The notes under the pieces were generated by a model. It was given only the letters and a program-made list of their open reading frames with translations, did not search any database and was not told the origin of the DNA. A DNA stretch of 64,000 bases from Acuticoccus sediminis (lineage in GTDB: Bacteria; Pseudomonadota; Alphaproteobacteria; Rhizobiales; Amorphaceae): contig NZ_QHHQ01000002.1 in the NCBI RefSeq assembly GCF_003258595.1, positions 62,001 to 126,000 of the forward strand. The letters run 5' to 3'. Positions 27,992 to 36,934 of this stretch are shown piece by piece (within the stretch, counting starts at the first letter, position 1; the number at the start of each line of letters is the position of its first letter). A program made the position numbers and the translations under genes.

Positions 27992-30347
27992 GCCCCAGTA
28001 TCATGATCACAGCCACCATCACCGCGATGTGCCCGACCTTGTCGCAAGTGGAACCGCAAAAGATCCGGTTTGCGGAATGACGGTTAAGTTGAACGCAGGC
28101 AAGCCGACCCGGCAGTATGAGGGCGAGACCTACCATTTCTGCTCGCAGAGGTGCCACGACAAGTTCGCGGCCGATCCGGCGAGATACCTGGAGCCGGCGA
28201 GCGCGCCGGTCGAAAGCGTCCCGCCGGGCACGAAGTACACCTGCCCGATGCATCCTGAGATCGTGCGCGACGGGCCGGGCGACTGCCCGATCTGCGGGAT
28301 GGCGCTGGAGCCGATGGGGATCCCCGCCGCCGACGAGGGACCAAACCCCGAGCTCGTCGATTTCACGCGGCGGTTCTGGGTCGGCGCCGTGCTCACCTTG
28401 CCTCTTCTGGTGCTGACGATGGGTCCCTTCGTTGGGCTCGGCGTCGTCCGCGACGTCCTCGGCGAGCGCACGACGCTCTGGATCGAGCTCATCCTGGGCA
28501 CACCGGTCATCCTGTGGGCCGGCTGGCCGTTCTTCGTGCGCGGCGTCAAGTCCGTGATCAACCGCAGCCTCAACATGTTCACGCTGATCGGCATGGGCGT
28601 CGGCGCGGCCTATCTCTTCAGTGTGGTCGCCGTGCTCGCGCCAGGCATCTTTCCCGCCGGCTTTCGCGACGCCGAAGGCCATGTCGGCGTCTATTTCGAG
28701 GCCGGCGCGGTGATCGTTGTCCTGGTCCTGCTCGGCCAGGTGATGGAGCTGCGCGCGCGCGAGCGCACCGGCTCGGCGATCCGGGCACTGCTGGACCTCG
28801 CCGCGAAGACCGCCCGCGTGATCCGGGAGGACGGGCGGGAGGAAGAGATCCCGCTCGAGGAGGTCGAGGTCGGCGACCGGCTGCGCGTGCGCCCGGGCGA
28901 CAAGGTCCCGGTCGACGGCGTCGTCATAGAGGGTCGCTCCTCGGTTGACGAATCGATGATCTCCGGCGAGCCGGTGCCGGTCGAGAAGGTCGAGGGCGAG
29001 AAGGTGACCGGCGCCACGATCAACGGCACCGGTAGCCTGGTCATCGAGGCCGAACGCGTCGGCGCCGACACCATGCTCAGCCAGATCGTCGAGATGGTGG
29101 CGAATGCGCAACGCTCGCGCGCGCCGATCCAGAAGCTCGCCGACTCAGTGGCCGGCATGTTCGTGCCGGCCGTGATCGCGATCGCGATCGTCGCCTTCGT
29201 CGTCTGGGCGACCTGGGGGCCGGCGCCGGCGCTCGCCTACGCGCTGGTATCGGCGGTGGCAGTCCTGATCATCGCCTGCCCCTGCGCGCTGGGCCTGGCC
29301 ACGCCGATGTCGATCATGACGGCGACCGGCCGGGGCGCGCAGGCCGGCGTGCTGATCAAGAACGCCGAGGCGCTGGAGCGCTTCGCCAAGGTCGATACGC
29401 TGATCGTCGACAAGACCGGCACCCTGACGGTTGGCAAGCCGAAGCTCGTCGCCGTCCTTCCGGAAAGCGGGTATGACGAGGATGAGGTGCTGCGCCTGGC
29501 GGCAAGCCTGGAACGGGGCTCGGAGCACCCGCTCGCCGAGGCGATCGTCACGGGAGCCGAGGAGCGCGGGATCTCCCTGGCCAAGGCCGAGGAATTCGAG
29601 GCGGTCACTGGCAAGGGGGTGAAGGGCGTCGTCAACGGCAAGCCGGTGGCGCTCGGCAACGCGAAGCTGCTCGCCGACCTCGGCGTCGACGGCGGCGAGC
29701 TCTCGGAGTCCGCGAATGCCCGGCGCGACGAGGGCGAGACGGTGATGTTCGTCATCGTCGGCTCGGAAATCGCCGGCCTCGTGTCGGTCGCCGATCCGGT
29801 CAAGGAGACGACCCCGGCTGCGCTGAAGGCGCTGCATGAACAAGGCTTCCGCATCGTCATGGCGACCGGCGACAACGCGCGCACAGCCAAGGCGGTGGCG
29901 GTGCGCCTCGGCATCGACGAGATCCGCGCCGACGTGCTGCCCGAAGACAAGGCACGCATAATCGAGGAGATGCAGGCCGAGGGCCGCAAGGTCGCCATGG
30001 CGGGCGACGGCGTAAACGACGCGCCCGCGCTCGCGCAGGCCGATGTCGGGATCGCCATGGGCACCGGCGCCGACGTGGCGATCGAGAGCGCCGGATTCAC
30101 TTTGGTGAAGGGCGACCTAAACGGCATCGTCCGGGCGCGGCGGCTTGCGCGCGCGACCATGCGCAACATCAAGCAGAACCTGTTCTTTGCCCTGGTCTAC
30201 AACGCCGCTGGCGTGCCGGTGGCGGCGGGCGTGCTGTTCCCGTTCTTCGGCATCCTGATCTCGCCGATCTTTGCGGCCGCGGCGATGAGCCTGTCGTCCG
30301 TGTCCGTTGTCGGCAACGCGCTGCGCCTGCGTTCGGTCAAGATCTAG
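27984..30347 (+). CDS. copA: Copper-translocating P1B ATPase with YHS and HMBD domains
   Basis: 787-residue Cu(+) exporter. The N-terminus has no classical HMA domain. Instead it has a His-rich start (HDHSHHHR), a YHS domain (about 26-68, DPVCGMTV), and a heavy-metal-binding domain (about 86-112, YTCPMHPEI and [10 protein letters not shown]). The core is standard: [10 protein letters not shown] (Cys432, Cys434), [11 protein letters not shown] (Asp476), [19 protein letters not shown] and [10 protein letters not shown]. The CPC motif supports copper, unlike the CPD motif of the first ATPase in the window. It probably forms a module with the flanking YHS, DUF5676 and SHOCT genes and the downstream propeller and cytochrome. 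Confidence 0.95.
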   Translation: MNKPQYHDHSHHHRDVPDLVASGTAKDPVCGMTVKLNAGKPTRQYEGETYHFCSQRCHDKFAADPARYLEPASAPVESVPPGTKYTCPMHPEIVRDGPGDCPICGMALEPMGIPAADEGPNPELVDFTRRFWVGAVLTLPLLVLTMGPFVGLGVVRDVLGERTTLWIELILGTPVILWAGWPFFVRGVKSVINRSLNMFTLIGMGVGAAYLFSVVAVLAPGIFPAGFRDAEGHVGVYFEAGAVIVVLVLLGQVMELRARERTGSAIRALLDLAAKTARVIREDGREEEIPLEEVEVGDRLRVRPGDKVPVDGVVIEGRSSVDESMISGEPVPVEKVEGEKVTGATINGTGSLVIEAERVGADTMLSQIVEMVANAQRSRAPIQKLADSVAGMFVPAVIAIAIVAFVVWATWGPAPALAYALVSAVAVLIIACPCALGLATPMSIMTATGRGAQAGVLIKNAEALERFAKVDTLIVDKTGTLTVGKPKLVAVLPESGYDEDEVLRLAASLERGSEHPLAEAIVTGAEERGISLAKAEEFEAVTGKGVKGVVNGKPVALGNAKLLADLGVDGGELSESANARRDEGETVMFVIVGSEIAGLVSVADPVKETTPAALKALHEQGFRIVMATGDNARTAKAVAVRLGIDEIRADVLPEDKARIIEEMQAEGRKVAMAGDGVNDAPALAQADVGIAMGTGADVAIESAGFTLVKGDLNGIVRARRLARATMRNIKQNLFFALVYNAAGVPVAAGVLFPFFGILISPIFAAAAMSLSSVSVVGNALRLRSVKI

Positions 30348-30389
30348 GGAAGGTCACCGATTCTCTCTCGAAATGGAGAACCTAAAGCC

Positions 30390-31466
30390 ATGAAAGCCAT
30401 ATCAATCCTTCGGACGACCGCGTGGACGGGGCTGCTGATGCCGCTGGTGCTGGGAGCGCAAGCCGCCATGGCCGAGCCCCTCGTCTATGTACCTCTCGGT
30501 GGCGAGAACAAAATCGTCGCCATCGATGCCGCGAAGAACGAGATCGTCGACACGATAAGCGGTCTCGCCGCCGTTCACGGTCTCGCCGGAACGCCTGACG
30601 GTCGGTTCCTGATCGCCGGCAGCTTCGAGACGCGCGCGCGGGACGGCGAAGCGGTGGCGAAGCCGGCGGGCGTCTCCGAAGACGAGCACGCTGCGCACCA
30701 CGGCGCCGCGCCTGCCAATGCGAAAGCCGACGCGGGCGTCAGCACTGTCTCGGTGATCCAGACCGCTGACGGGTCCGTGGTCCGGCGCATCGACGTGCCC
30801 GGTGCCGTCCATCACGTTGCGGTCAGCCCCGACGGCCGGTTCGCCGTCGTCACCCACCCCAATGACGGTGCAATCAGCGCCATCGACCTGGAATCTTATG
30901 AGCTGGTCGCTACCGTCGCGACCGGACCGCTGCCCAATTACGCGACCTTTGGCCCCAACGGTGACAGGCTCTTCGTCAGCAATGCCGGCAACGACACGGT
31001 CAGCGAGGTCGACACGACGCGGTGGATCGTCCGGTCGAACGCCGTGGTCGGCAGCAGCCCCGAGCATGTCGTATTGGCCGACGACGGCGCCACTCTCTAC
31101 GTCAACAACGTGGAGGACGGCACGATCTCCGTCCTTGACGTCGGCGACCGGAAGGTCGTGAAGACGATTCCGATTGGCTCGACGCTCCACGGGATCGATC
31201 TGTCCGACGACGGCCGAACGCTCTTTGTCGCCGCCCTCGGCGACGACAAGGTGGTCGCCGTCGATCTCGGTACCGGTGGCGATCGCAGCGCTTCCCTGGC
31301 TCCGGCCCCCTATCACTTGGCCGTAGTGTCCGGGACGGGCAAGCTCTACGTCTCCAGCGCTGATCAGCCCAAGATCTGGGTGATGGACCAGCGGAATCTC
31401 GAAATTCTCGGAGAGATCCCGATCGGCGGCAAGGGCCATCAAATGGTCCAGGGCGCAGGCGGATGA
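30390..31466 (+). CDS. Exported YncE-like beta-propeller protein
   Basis: 358 residues. Signal peptide about 1-28 (cleavage after AMA). The rest is a series of about 40-residue propeller repeats with motifs of the type VSPDGRFAVV, TFGPNGDRLFVS, VLADDGATLYV and DLSDDGRTLFV, as in YVTN/YncE surface-layer-type propellers. A His/Ala-rich insert (about 92-115) could contact metal. Probably periplasmic scaffold or sensor; no catalytic residues are recognised. It starts 42 bp after copA and is followed 77 bp later by the cytochrome gene. Confidence 0.85.
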   Translation: MKAISILRTTAWTGLLMPLVLGAQAAMAEPLVYVPLGGENKIVAIDAAKNEIVDTISGLAAVHGLAGTPDGRFLIAGSFETRARDGEAVAKPAGVSEDEHAAHHGAAPANAKADAGVSTVSVIQTADGSVVRRIDVPGAVHHVAVSPDGRFAVVTHPNDGAISAIDLESYELVATVATGPLPNYATFGPNGDRLFVSNAGNDTVSEVDTTRWIVRSNAVVGSSPEHVVLADDGATLYVNNVEDGTISVLDVGDRKVVKTIPIGSTLHGIDLSDDGRTLFVAALGDDKVVAVDLGTGGDRSASLAPAPYHLAVVSGTGKLYVSSADQPKIWVMDQRNLEILGEIPIGGKGHQMVQGAGG

Positions 31467-31543
31467 TCCCGCGCTGTTCCTCTCAAAGAGGCGGTGCGGA
31501 TGCGGGGTTGTGCCAGACCATCTGTTGCCGGAAGAAGTGAGCC

Positions 31544-32008
31544 GTGACAGGAAAACATAAGCGCACCGGTCCCGGAAGCAGGCGTCGCCCCAGTCTGTCG
31601 GCAGTCCTGGTTGTGGGCGCTCTCGCCGCCGGGGTGGCCTTCGTCGGTTGGAAAGTCCTCGCGCCTCCGTCACCCGACACGACAATCGAGGTTACCGTGC
31701 CGAAGCTTTCGCCCATCGCCATCGCAGGCAAGACGGCGTTCGACGCCAACTGTGCGCTGTGTCACGGCCGCAACGCCGCCGGAACCGACAAAGGGCCGCC
31801 CCTGGTCCATGACATCTACAACCCCGGCCACCACGGGGATGCCGCATTTCTCGCCGCCGCAAGACGAGGCGTGCCGCAGCACCACTGGCCCTTTGGCAAC
31901 ATGCCGGCGCAGCCGCAGGTAAGCGGTGAGGACATAGCTTCGATCGTTCGCTATGTACGCGAGCTGCAACTGGCCAATGGGATCGCATACCGGCCGCATC
32001 GCATGTGA
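31544..32008 (+). CDS. Membrane-anchored c-type cytochrome
   Basis: 154 residues with an N-terminal signal anchor (about 17-38) and one class-I-like heme domain: CALCHG (Cys70, Cys73, His74), GPPLVHDIY, and a probable axial Met120 in FGNMPAQP, preceded by HHWPFG. It starts with GTG 31544. This cytochrome type is, as I recall, often linked with copper or multicopper loci. It could pass electrons from the orphan Rieske protein, though that link is only positional. Confidence 0.88.
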   Translation: MTGKHKRTGPGSRRRPSLSAVLVVGALAAGVAFVGWKVLAPPSPDTTIEVTVPKLSPIAIAGKTAFDANCALCHGRNAAGTDKGPPLVHDIYNPGHHGDAAFLAAARRGVPQHHWPFGNMPAQPQVSGEDIASIVRYVRELQLANGIAYRPHRM

Positions 32009-32123
32009 GGAGCACGCCGCTTGCGGTCGGGCATCTCGATTCCCAGCCAAGCGGCCCGTTCGTGTCGTGCGGTTGGCGCCACAATTGCCGTTCAGCCCCA
32101 GCCGGCTACCGCTCAATTCCGGT

Positions 32124-32606
32124 TTAGTTGCCGTCGATTTCCGGTGTGGCCGGGGGACCGCCCTCGAGATCGGCGATCAACGCCTTCATCTCGGCGATTT
32201 CGAGCCGTTGCGCCTTGATGATCTCGTCAGCCAGCTTGCGAACCCGCGGATCGGTGATCTGGGCCCGTTCGCTTGTCAAGATGGCGATCGAATGATGCGG
32301 GATCATCGCCTCCATATAGTCGACATCATCGACCGTGATCTGGCTGCGAAGCAGATAAAGCAATCCTGCGAAGACAAGAACTGCGCCAAAAAATATTGAG
32401 ATGTTAGCAGTCTTGCTGGGATACATCCCGAGCATGTAGGTCATCATGACCACGACCATCGTGGTGCCCATCAGCAATGCCACGAACACGCGTGTTTCAC
32501 TAAAATACGCATGATCAATGATCTGGAAACTCTCCAAATATGTTATTCCAAACATCAGAATGACGGATGTGCCGATCATCAAGGAAAGACGAATGTAGTT
32601 TGACAT
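32124..32606 (-). CDS. DUF305-family membrane protein
   Basis: 160 residues. Three or four N-terminal transmembrane helices (about 5-22, 38-60, 70-88) precede a short C-terminal DUF305 segment with EAMIPHHSIAI and paired His, ending in a helical tail. DUF305 proteins are ferritin-like and often copper-associated. The gene is visibly richer in A/T (ATA, AAA, TTT codons; runs such as AAAAAATATT near 32390) than everything around it, suggesting a separate origin. It converges on the cytochrome gene. Confidence 0.85.
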   Translation of the reverse strand: MSNYIRLSLMIGTSVILMFGITYLESFQIIDHAYFSETRVFVALLMGTTMVVVMMTYMLGMYPSKTANISIFFGAVLVFAGLLYLLRSQITVDDVDYMEAMIPHHSIAILTSERAQITDPRVRKLADEIIKAQRLEIAEMKALIADLEGGPPATPEIDGN

Positions 32607-32681
32607 TTAAACACCTCTTGGTTTGTGATGATGCGTGATTTGCGATAACGTGATCGGCGCCGCACTGGACGGACTGAAACA

Positions 32682-35138
32682 TCAACCGCCTTCGGCCCCT
32701 CCGTTCATGTCGCCGGCGCGCGGGGCCGGTCGCCAACCGCCGTCTTCGAGGTGGCAGGGGACTTCCAGGCGCTCGCCTGCGTGGAAGGCATAGGTCTCGT
32801 CGCGGATGACGATGCGCTCCGGCCCGTCCCAACCGTCCGGGGCTGAGATGGTCAGACGCTCGCAGCCGATGTCGATGTCGAGCCAGTGGCCGCGATGGCG
32901 GATACGAAAGCGCAAGCCGCGCAGCTCCTCCGGCAGGCAGGGATTGAGGCGGAGCATATCGTCGCGGATCTCGAGTCCGGTCTGGCCGCGCTGGACGAGG
33001 TCGACGGTGCCGGCCATGGCGCCGAGATGGATGCCTTCTGGCGTCGTCCCACCCTGCACGTCGGCGATGTCGCTCTCCAGCGCGGCCCCGAGCTGCGTCC
33101 AGGACCCGGCTCGGTCGGAGCGCGCCAGCACCCAGGAATGGACGATGCCGCTCAGCGTCGAGCCGTTCGACGTGCGTCGCAGGTAGTAGTCGACCGTGCG
33201 CGGGATCAGCTCTCCCTCGAACGGGTATCCGAGCCGGGCGAACAGGTCGCCCAGTTCTTCGGCCGAAAACAGGTAGAACAGCATCAGGGCGTCGGCCTGT
33301 TTGGAGGCCTTGTAGCGGTTGACCGTGTCGCCCTCGGCCTCGAGCAGCCGGTCGAGCCGATGGATGTCGCCGTACTTTGCGCGATAGTCCTCCCAGTCGA
33401 ACTCCTCGAGCCGCTCATAGCCCTCGAACTGACTGATGACGCCGTCATGGAACGGCACGAACATCTTGCGGCTGATCTCGTCCCAGCCGGCGACCTCATC
33501 GGCGCCAAGTCCGAGCCTCTCGTCGAGTTCGATCCGCCGCTCCGAGTCGAGAAGCATGCGCGCATCGAGCGCGCGGAGCAGCACCCAGACCGCCATCACG
33601 TTGGTGTAGGCGTTGTTGTCGAGGCCGGGCTTCTCTGCCCAGGGGTAGCGGTCATGGAACTCGTCCGGTCCCATCACGCCGCGGATCTCGTAGCGGCCGC
33701 GCTCGGCGTTGAAGCTGGCGATACTGGCCCAGAAGCGGGCGATCTCGACCAGCATCTCGGCGCCGTAGACCGACAGGTACTCGGCATCGCCCGTCGCCTC
33801 GTAATGGCGCCAGACATTGTAGGCGATGGCGGCATTGACGTGCCGCTGCAGGTGGGTGTTGTCGGGCAGCCAGCGACCGGATTTCGGGTTGAGGTGGAGC
33901 ACTTGCGTCTCCTCGCGCCCGTCGCTGCCGCTCTGCCAGGGATACATCGCGCCGCGATAGCCGGCCTCGCGCGCCAGCCGCCGCGCCGCCGGCAGCCTCC
34001 GGTGGCGGTAGCGCAGAAGCGCGCGGGTGATCTCGGGGATGCGCAGGTTGAGGAACGGGAAAATGAACAGCTCGTCCCAGAAGATGTGCCCGCGATAGGC
34101 CTCGCCGTGCAGGCCGCGCGCCGGCACGCCGACATCGAGGTCGACGCTGTGCGGCGAGACGGTCTGGAGCAGGTGGAAGACGTGCAGTCGCAGGATCATC
34201 TGCGTCCGATGCCGGCCCTCCAGGGTGAGGTCGCAGCGCCGCCACAGATGCGACCAGGCGCGCGCGTGATCCTCCAGGAGCGTCCCGAAGCGTCCCGCCT
34301 CGCGCAGCGTCTCCTCTGCCGCCAACGCCGGGCTGGAGATCGCCCGGTCGCGGGAGGTGTGCAGCGCGACGACCTTCTCGATCGTGACCGGAGTGCCTTC
34401 GGCAACCGGGAAAGAGAGGGCATGGGCGACATAGCCCTCCTCCGTGACGAAACGGCGTTCTACAGCCAGCCCCTCGCCGTCCTGGAACACCTGGGTGCGG
34501 GCGGCCTCGGCGATACGGATATGCGACTGGCTGGTCTCGGCGAGAAGGAGGACGCCGTCCTCGCCGATCTCTCGCGAAGCCAGGGGGACGAGGTGCTTGC
34601 CGTTGAGCTGGCGGTAGCGCGGCACCCCGGCGTTGATCACCCGTCCGTCCAGGGCGGAGAGGACCTCGACCCGCCCCGACCAGTTCTCGGGCGTGAACGT
34701 CCATTCGATGGCCGCCAGATGCGGCGCGCCCATATGCACGAGGCGCCGGCTCTCCAGCGTCGTCTCCCGCCCCGTCCGGTCGCGCAGGCGCATCGCGCGC
34801 TTCAGTACCCCCTGCTTCAGGTCCAGCTCCTGGCGGTAGGACAGGACCTCGACCGCCAACAGGTTGAGCCAGTCGCCGCCCTCCGGCCGGAAGGTGAGCG
34901 GCAGCCAGTTCGGCAGGTTGACCAGGTCCTCGTTCTCGATAACCCTCCCGGCGACCTCGGTGGCGAGGCGATTATAGCCGCCGGCGAGGTAGGTCCCGGG
35001 ATAATGCGTATCGTCGGCCTCGGCTTCCTCGGCGGCGCCGCGGGCGGCGAAATAGCCGTTGCCGAGCGTGCACAGCGCCTCGCGCAGCCCCTCTTGGGCC
35101 GGCTCGAACCCCTCATAGGAAAGCGTCCAGTCCGTCAT
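32682..35138 (-). CDS. Glycoside hydrolase family 65 phosphorylase
   Basis: 818 residues, of the maltose/trehalose/kojibiose phosphorylase family. It starts with the N-terminal beta-sandwich, then the (alpha/alpha)6 barrel. The catalytic acid is Glu493 in MGPDEFHDRYPW; phosphate-site features lie in YKASKQAD. It phosphorolyses an alpha-linked disaccharide to glucose plus beta-glucose 1-phosphate. Its start overlaps the stop of the preceding gene (ATGA at 35135-35138), whose beta-phosphoglucomutase half would use that product. Trehalose is the most likely sugar because the same upstream protein carries a trehalose-phosphatase half. Confidence 0.9.
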   Translation of the reverse strand: MTDWTLSYEGFEPAQEGLREALCTLGNGYFAARGAAEEAEADDTHYPGTYLAGGYNRLATEVAGRVIENEDLVNLPNWLPLTFRPEGGDWLNLLAVEVLSYRQELDLKQGVLKRAMRLRDRTGRETTLESRRLVHMGAPHLAAIEWTFTPENWSGRVEVLSALDGRVINAGVPRYRQLNGKHLVPLASREIGEDGVLLLAETSQSHIRIAEAARTQVFQDGEGLAVERRFVTEEGYVAHALSFPVAEGTPVTIEKVVALHTSRDRAISSPALAAEETLREAGRFGTLLEDHARAWSHLWRRCDLTLEGRHRTQMILRLHVFHLLQTVSPHSVDLDVGVPARGLHGEAYRGHIFWDELFIFPFLNLRIPEITRALLRYRHRRLPAARRLAREAGYRGAMYPWQSGSDGREETQVLHLNPKSGRWLPDNTHLQRHVNAAIAYNVWRHYEATGDAEYLSVYGAEMLVEIARFWASIASFNAERGRYEIRGVMGPDEFHDRYPWAEKPGLDNNAYTNVMAVWVLLRALDARMLLDSERRIELDERLGLGADEVAGWDEISRKMFVPFHDGVISQFEGYERLEEFDWEDYRAKYGDIHRLDRLLEAEGDTVNRYKASKQADALMLFYLFSAEELGDLFARLGYPFEGELIPRTVDYYLRRTSNGSTLSGIVHSWVLARSDRAGSWTQLGAALESDIADVQGGTTPEGIHLGAMAGTVDLVQRGQTGLEIRDDMLRLNPCLPEELRGLRFRIRHRGHWLDIDIGCERLTISAPDGWDGPERIVIRDETYAFHAGERLEVPCHLEDGGWRPAPRAGDMNGGAEGG

Positions 35139-36715
35139 CGCGTGGGGTCTCCCAGAATGGCGACGAGTTCGCCCAGGAACCGGCCGACCTCCTCCGTATT
35201 CGCCAGCACGTAGTCGGCCGCAGTGGGATGCTCCGCCTCGGTCACCAAGATGCCGAGGCCGCGGCCGTTCAGCGCCGCGAACGCGTCCTCGTCGGTGTCG
35301 TCATCGCCGAGATAAAGGGGCAGGACATTTTCCCGGTCGAGCCCCAGCGCCGTCAGCAGCCAGAGCACGGCCCGACCCTTGTCCCAGTCGACGCGCGGTC
35401 GCAGGGCGAACACCTTCTTGGCGGCGGTGCGGCGGAGGTCGGTGATCTCGGCGGCGACCGCCTCCACGGCACTCTCGACGCGTGCGACCTGATCGTCGGC
35501 CACCAGCCTGTAATGGACGGCGATGGCGAACTTCTTGCGCTCGACCAGCGCGCCGTCGATACCGGCGACCTCCCGCCGCAGCCGCTCTTCGGCCCGGTCG
35601 AGCGCCGGCAGAAACGCGGCGGCGCGCTCGTGCTCCTTGCGCAGGCCGCCGGGGCCCGCGATGTCGAAGCCGTGGCTGCCGGCATAGACGAGACCGTCGA
35701 GCGCGACCAGCCGTTCGACATCGGCACGGTCGCGGCCGCTGACGATGGCGACCGGGCAGCGCTCGGCGAGACCCCGGACCACCGCACGCATGTCTTCGGA
35801 GAGCACCGCCAGCTCGGGCCGATCGACGATCGGCGTCAGCGTGCCGTCATAGTCGAGGAAGACGGCTGGTCGTTTTCTGGCAAGACGCGCCCGGAACTCG
35901 GCGGCGCGGTCCAGCGCGTTCGGGAGGGCGGCGGCGTCCATGCGGGGCCTCGCCCACAGCGCCGCCCCGTCGTTGAGTTCCTTCAGATCGCTGACGACGA
36001 TATCGGCGCCGCCGGCTCGAAACTCGGTGCCGTCGCCCGACCGGACGACGCCGATCACCAGGCCGAAATTGCCGGCCCGGCCGGCCGCGACGCCGGCGAT
36101 CGCGTCCTCCACAACCGCTGCCCGCGCCGGCTCGACGCCCAGGCGCCGCGCCGCCTCGAGGAAGGTGTCGGGGTGCGGCTTGCCTTCAAGGCCGAGGCGC
36201 GCCGCCTCCACCCCGTCCACCCGGACCTCGAGCAGGTTCCCAAGTCCCGCAGAGGCGAGCACCGCCGCGGTATTCTTGCTGGAGGAGACGAGCGCCACCT
36301 TTATGCCGTTCTCCTTCAGGGCGCGGATGAAGGCCACCGAGCTCTCGAACACCTCGACGCCGCCGCTTGCCAGCAGCTGCTGGAACAGCGCGTTCTTGGC
36401 ATTGCCGAGGCCGCAGACCGTCTTTGCCTCGGGCGGATCGGCGGGGTCGCCCCAGGGCAGCGCGATGCCGCGGGATTCGAGAAAGCTCCGCACCCCCTCG
36501 TAGCGCGGCTTGCCGTCGACGAAGCGCCGATAGTCCTCATCCGCGTCGAAGGGCTGGAACGGCTCGTCGCCCCGCTGCGCCGCGCGCTGCGCGAGATAAT
36601 CGTCGAACAGCCGCTTCCAGGCCGCAGCGTGCAGACGCGCGGTCCGCGTCACCACGCCGTCCAGGTCGAAGATAACGGCGTCGATGGTGCGCTCCTGGCG
36701 ATCGGCATGGCTCAT
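35135..36715 (-). CDS. Fused beta-phosphoglucomutase / trehalose-6-phosphatase
   Basis: 526 residues made of two HAD units. Residues about 10-250 are beta-phosphoglucomutase-like: FDLDGVVT with Asp17/Asp19, VALVSSSKN, GKPHPDTFLEAA and VVEDAIAGVAAGRAGNFG. Residues about 275-526 are OtsB-like: FLDYDGTLTP with Asp288/Asp290, IVSGRDRADVE, SHGFDI and LGDDDTDEDAF. The first converts beta-glucose 1-phosphate to glucose 6-phosphate, the second dephosphorylates trehalose 6-phosphate. ATG 36715 is used because the upstream extension lacks homology. It is translationally coupled to the GH65 gene. Confidence 0.9.
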   Translation of the reverse strand: MSHADRQERTIDAVIFDLDGVVTRTARLHAAAWKRLFDDYLAQRAAQRGDEPFQPFDADEDYRRFVDGKPRYEGVRSFLESRGIALPWGDPADPPEAKTVCGLGNAKNALFQQLLASGGVEVFESSVAFIRALKENGIKVALVSSSKNTAAVLASAGLGNLLEVRVDGVEAARLGLEGKPHPDTFLEAARRLGVEPARAAVVEDAIAGVAAGRAGNFGLVIGVVRSGDGTEFRAGGADIVVSDLKELNDGAALWARPRMDAAALPNALDRAAEFRARLARKRPAVFLDYDGTLTPIVDRPELAVLSEDMRAVVRGLAERCPVAIVSGRDRADVERLVALDGLVYAGSHGFDIAGPGGLRKEHERAAAFLPALDRAEERLRREVAGIDGALVERKKFAIAVHYRLVADDQVARVESAVEAVAAEITDLRRTAAKKVFALRPRVDWDKGRAVLWLLTALGLDRENVLPLYLGDDDTDEDAFAALNGRGLGILVTEAEHPTAADYVLANTEEVGRFLGELVAILGDPTR

Positions 36716-36934
36716 CGGTCTTCCTTCGTCCGTTGCGTGTTCGGCCTGCCTCGCGCTGCCGCCGCCGATCTGGATCACGTCCCTTTCGCCTTCCTGCAGT
36801 CCGGCGTTTCGAGCGAGCGGCCACACGCTCACAGACGGCTCCGCCGCCTGTACATTACACGGCGAAAACGCCGGGGCCTTCATATGTACTGGAGATCGAG
36901 CACCGACGCGGCGCCCTTGCAACCGCCGGGTCGA

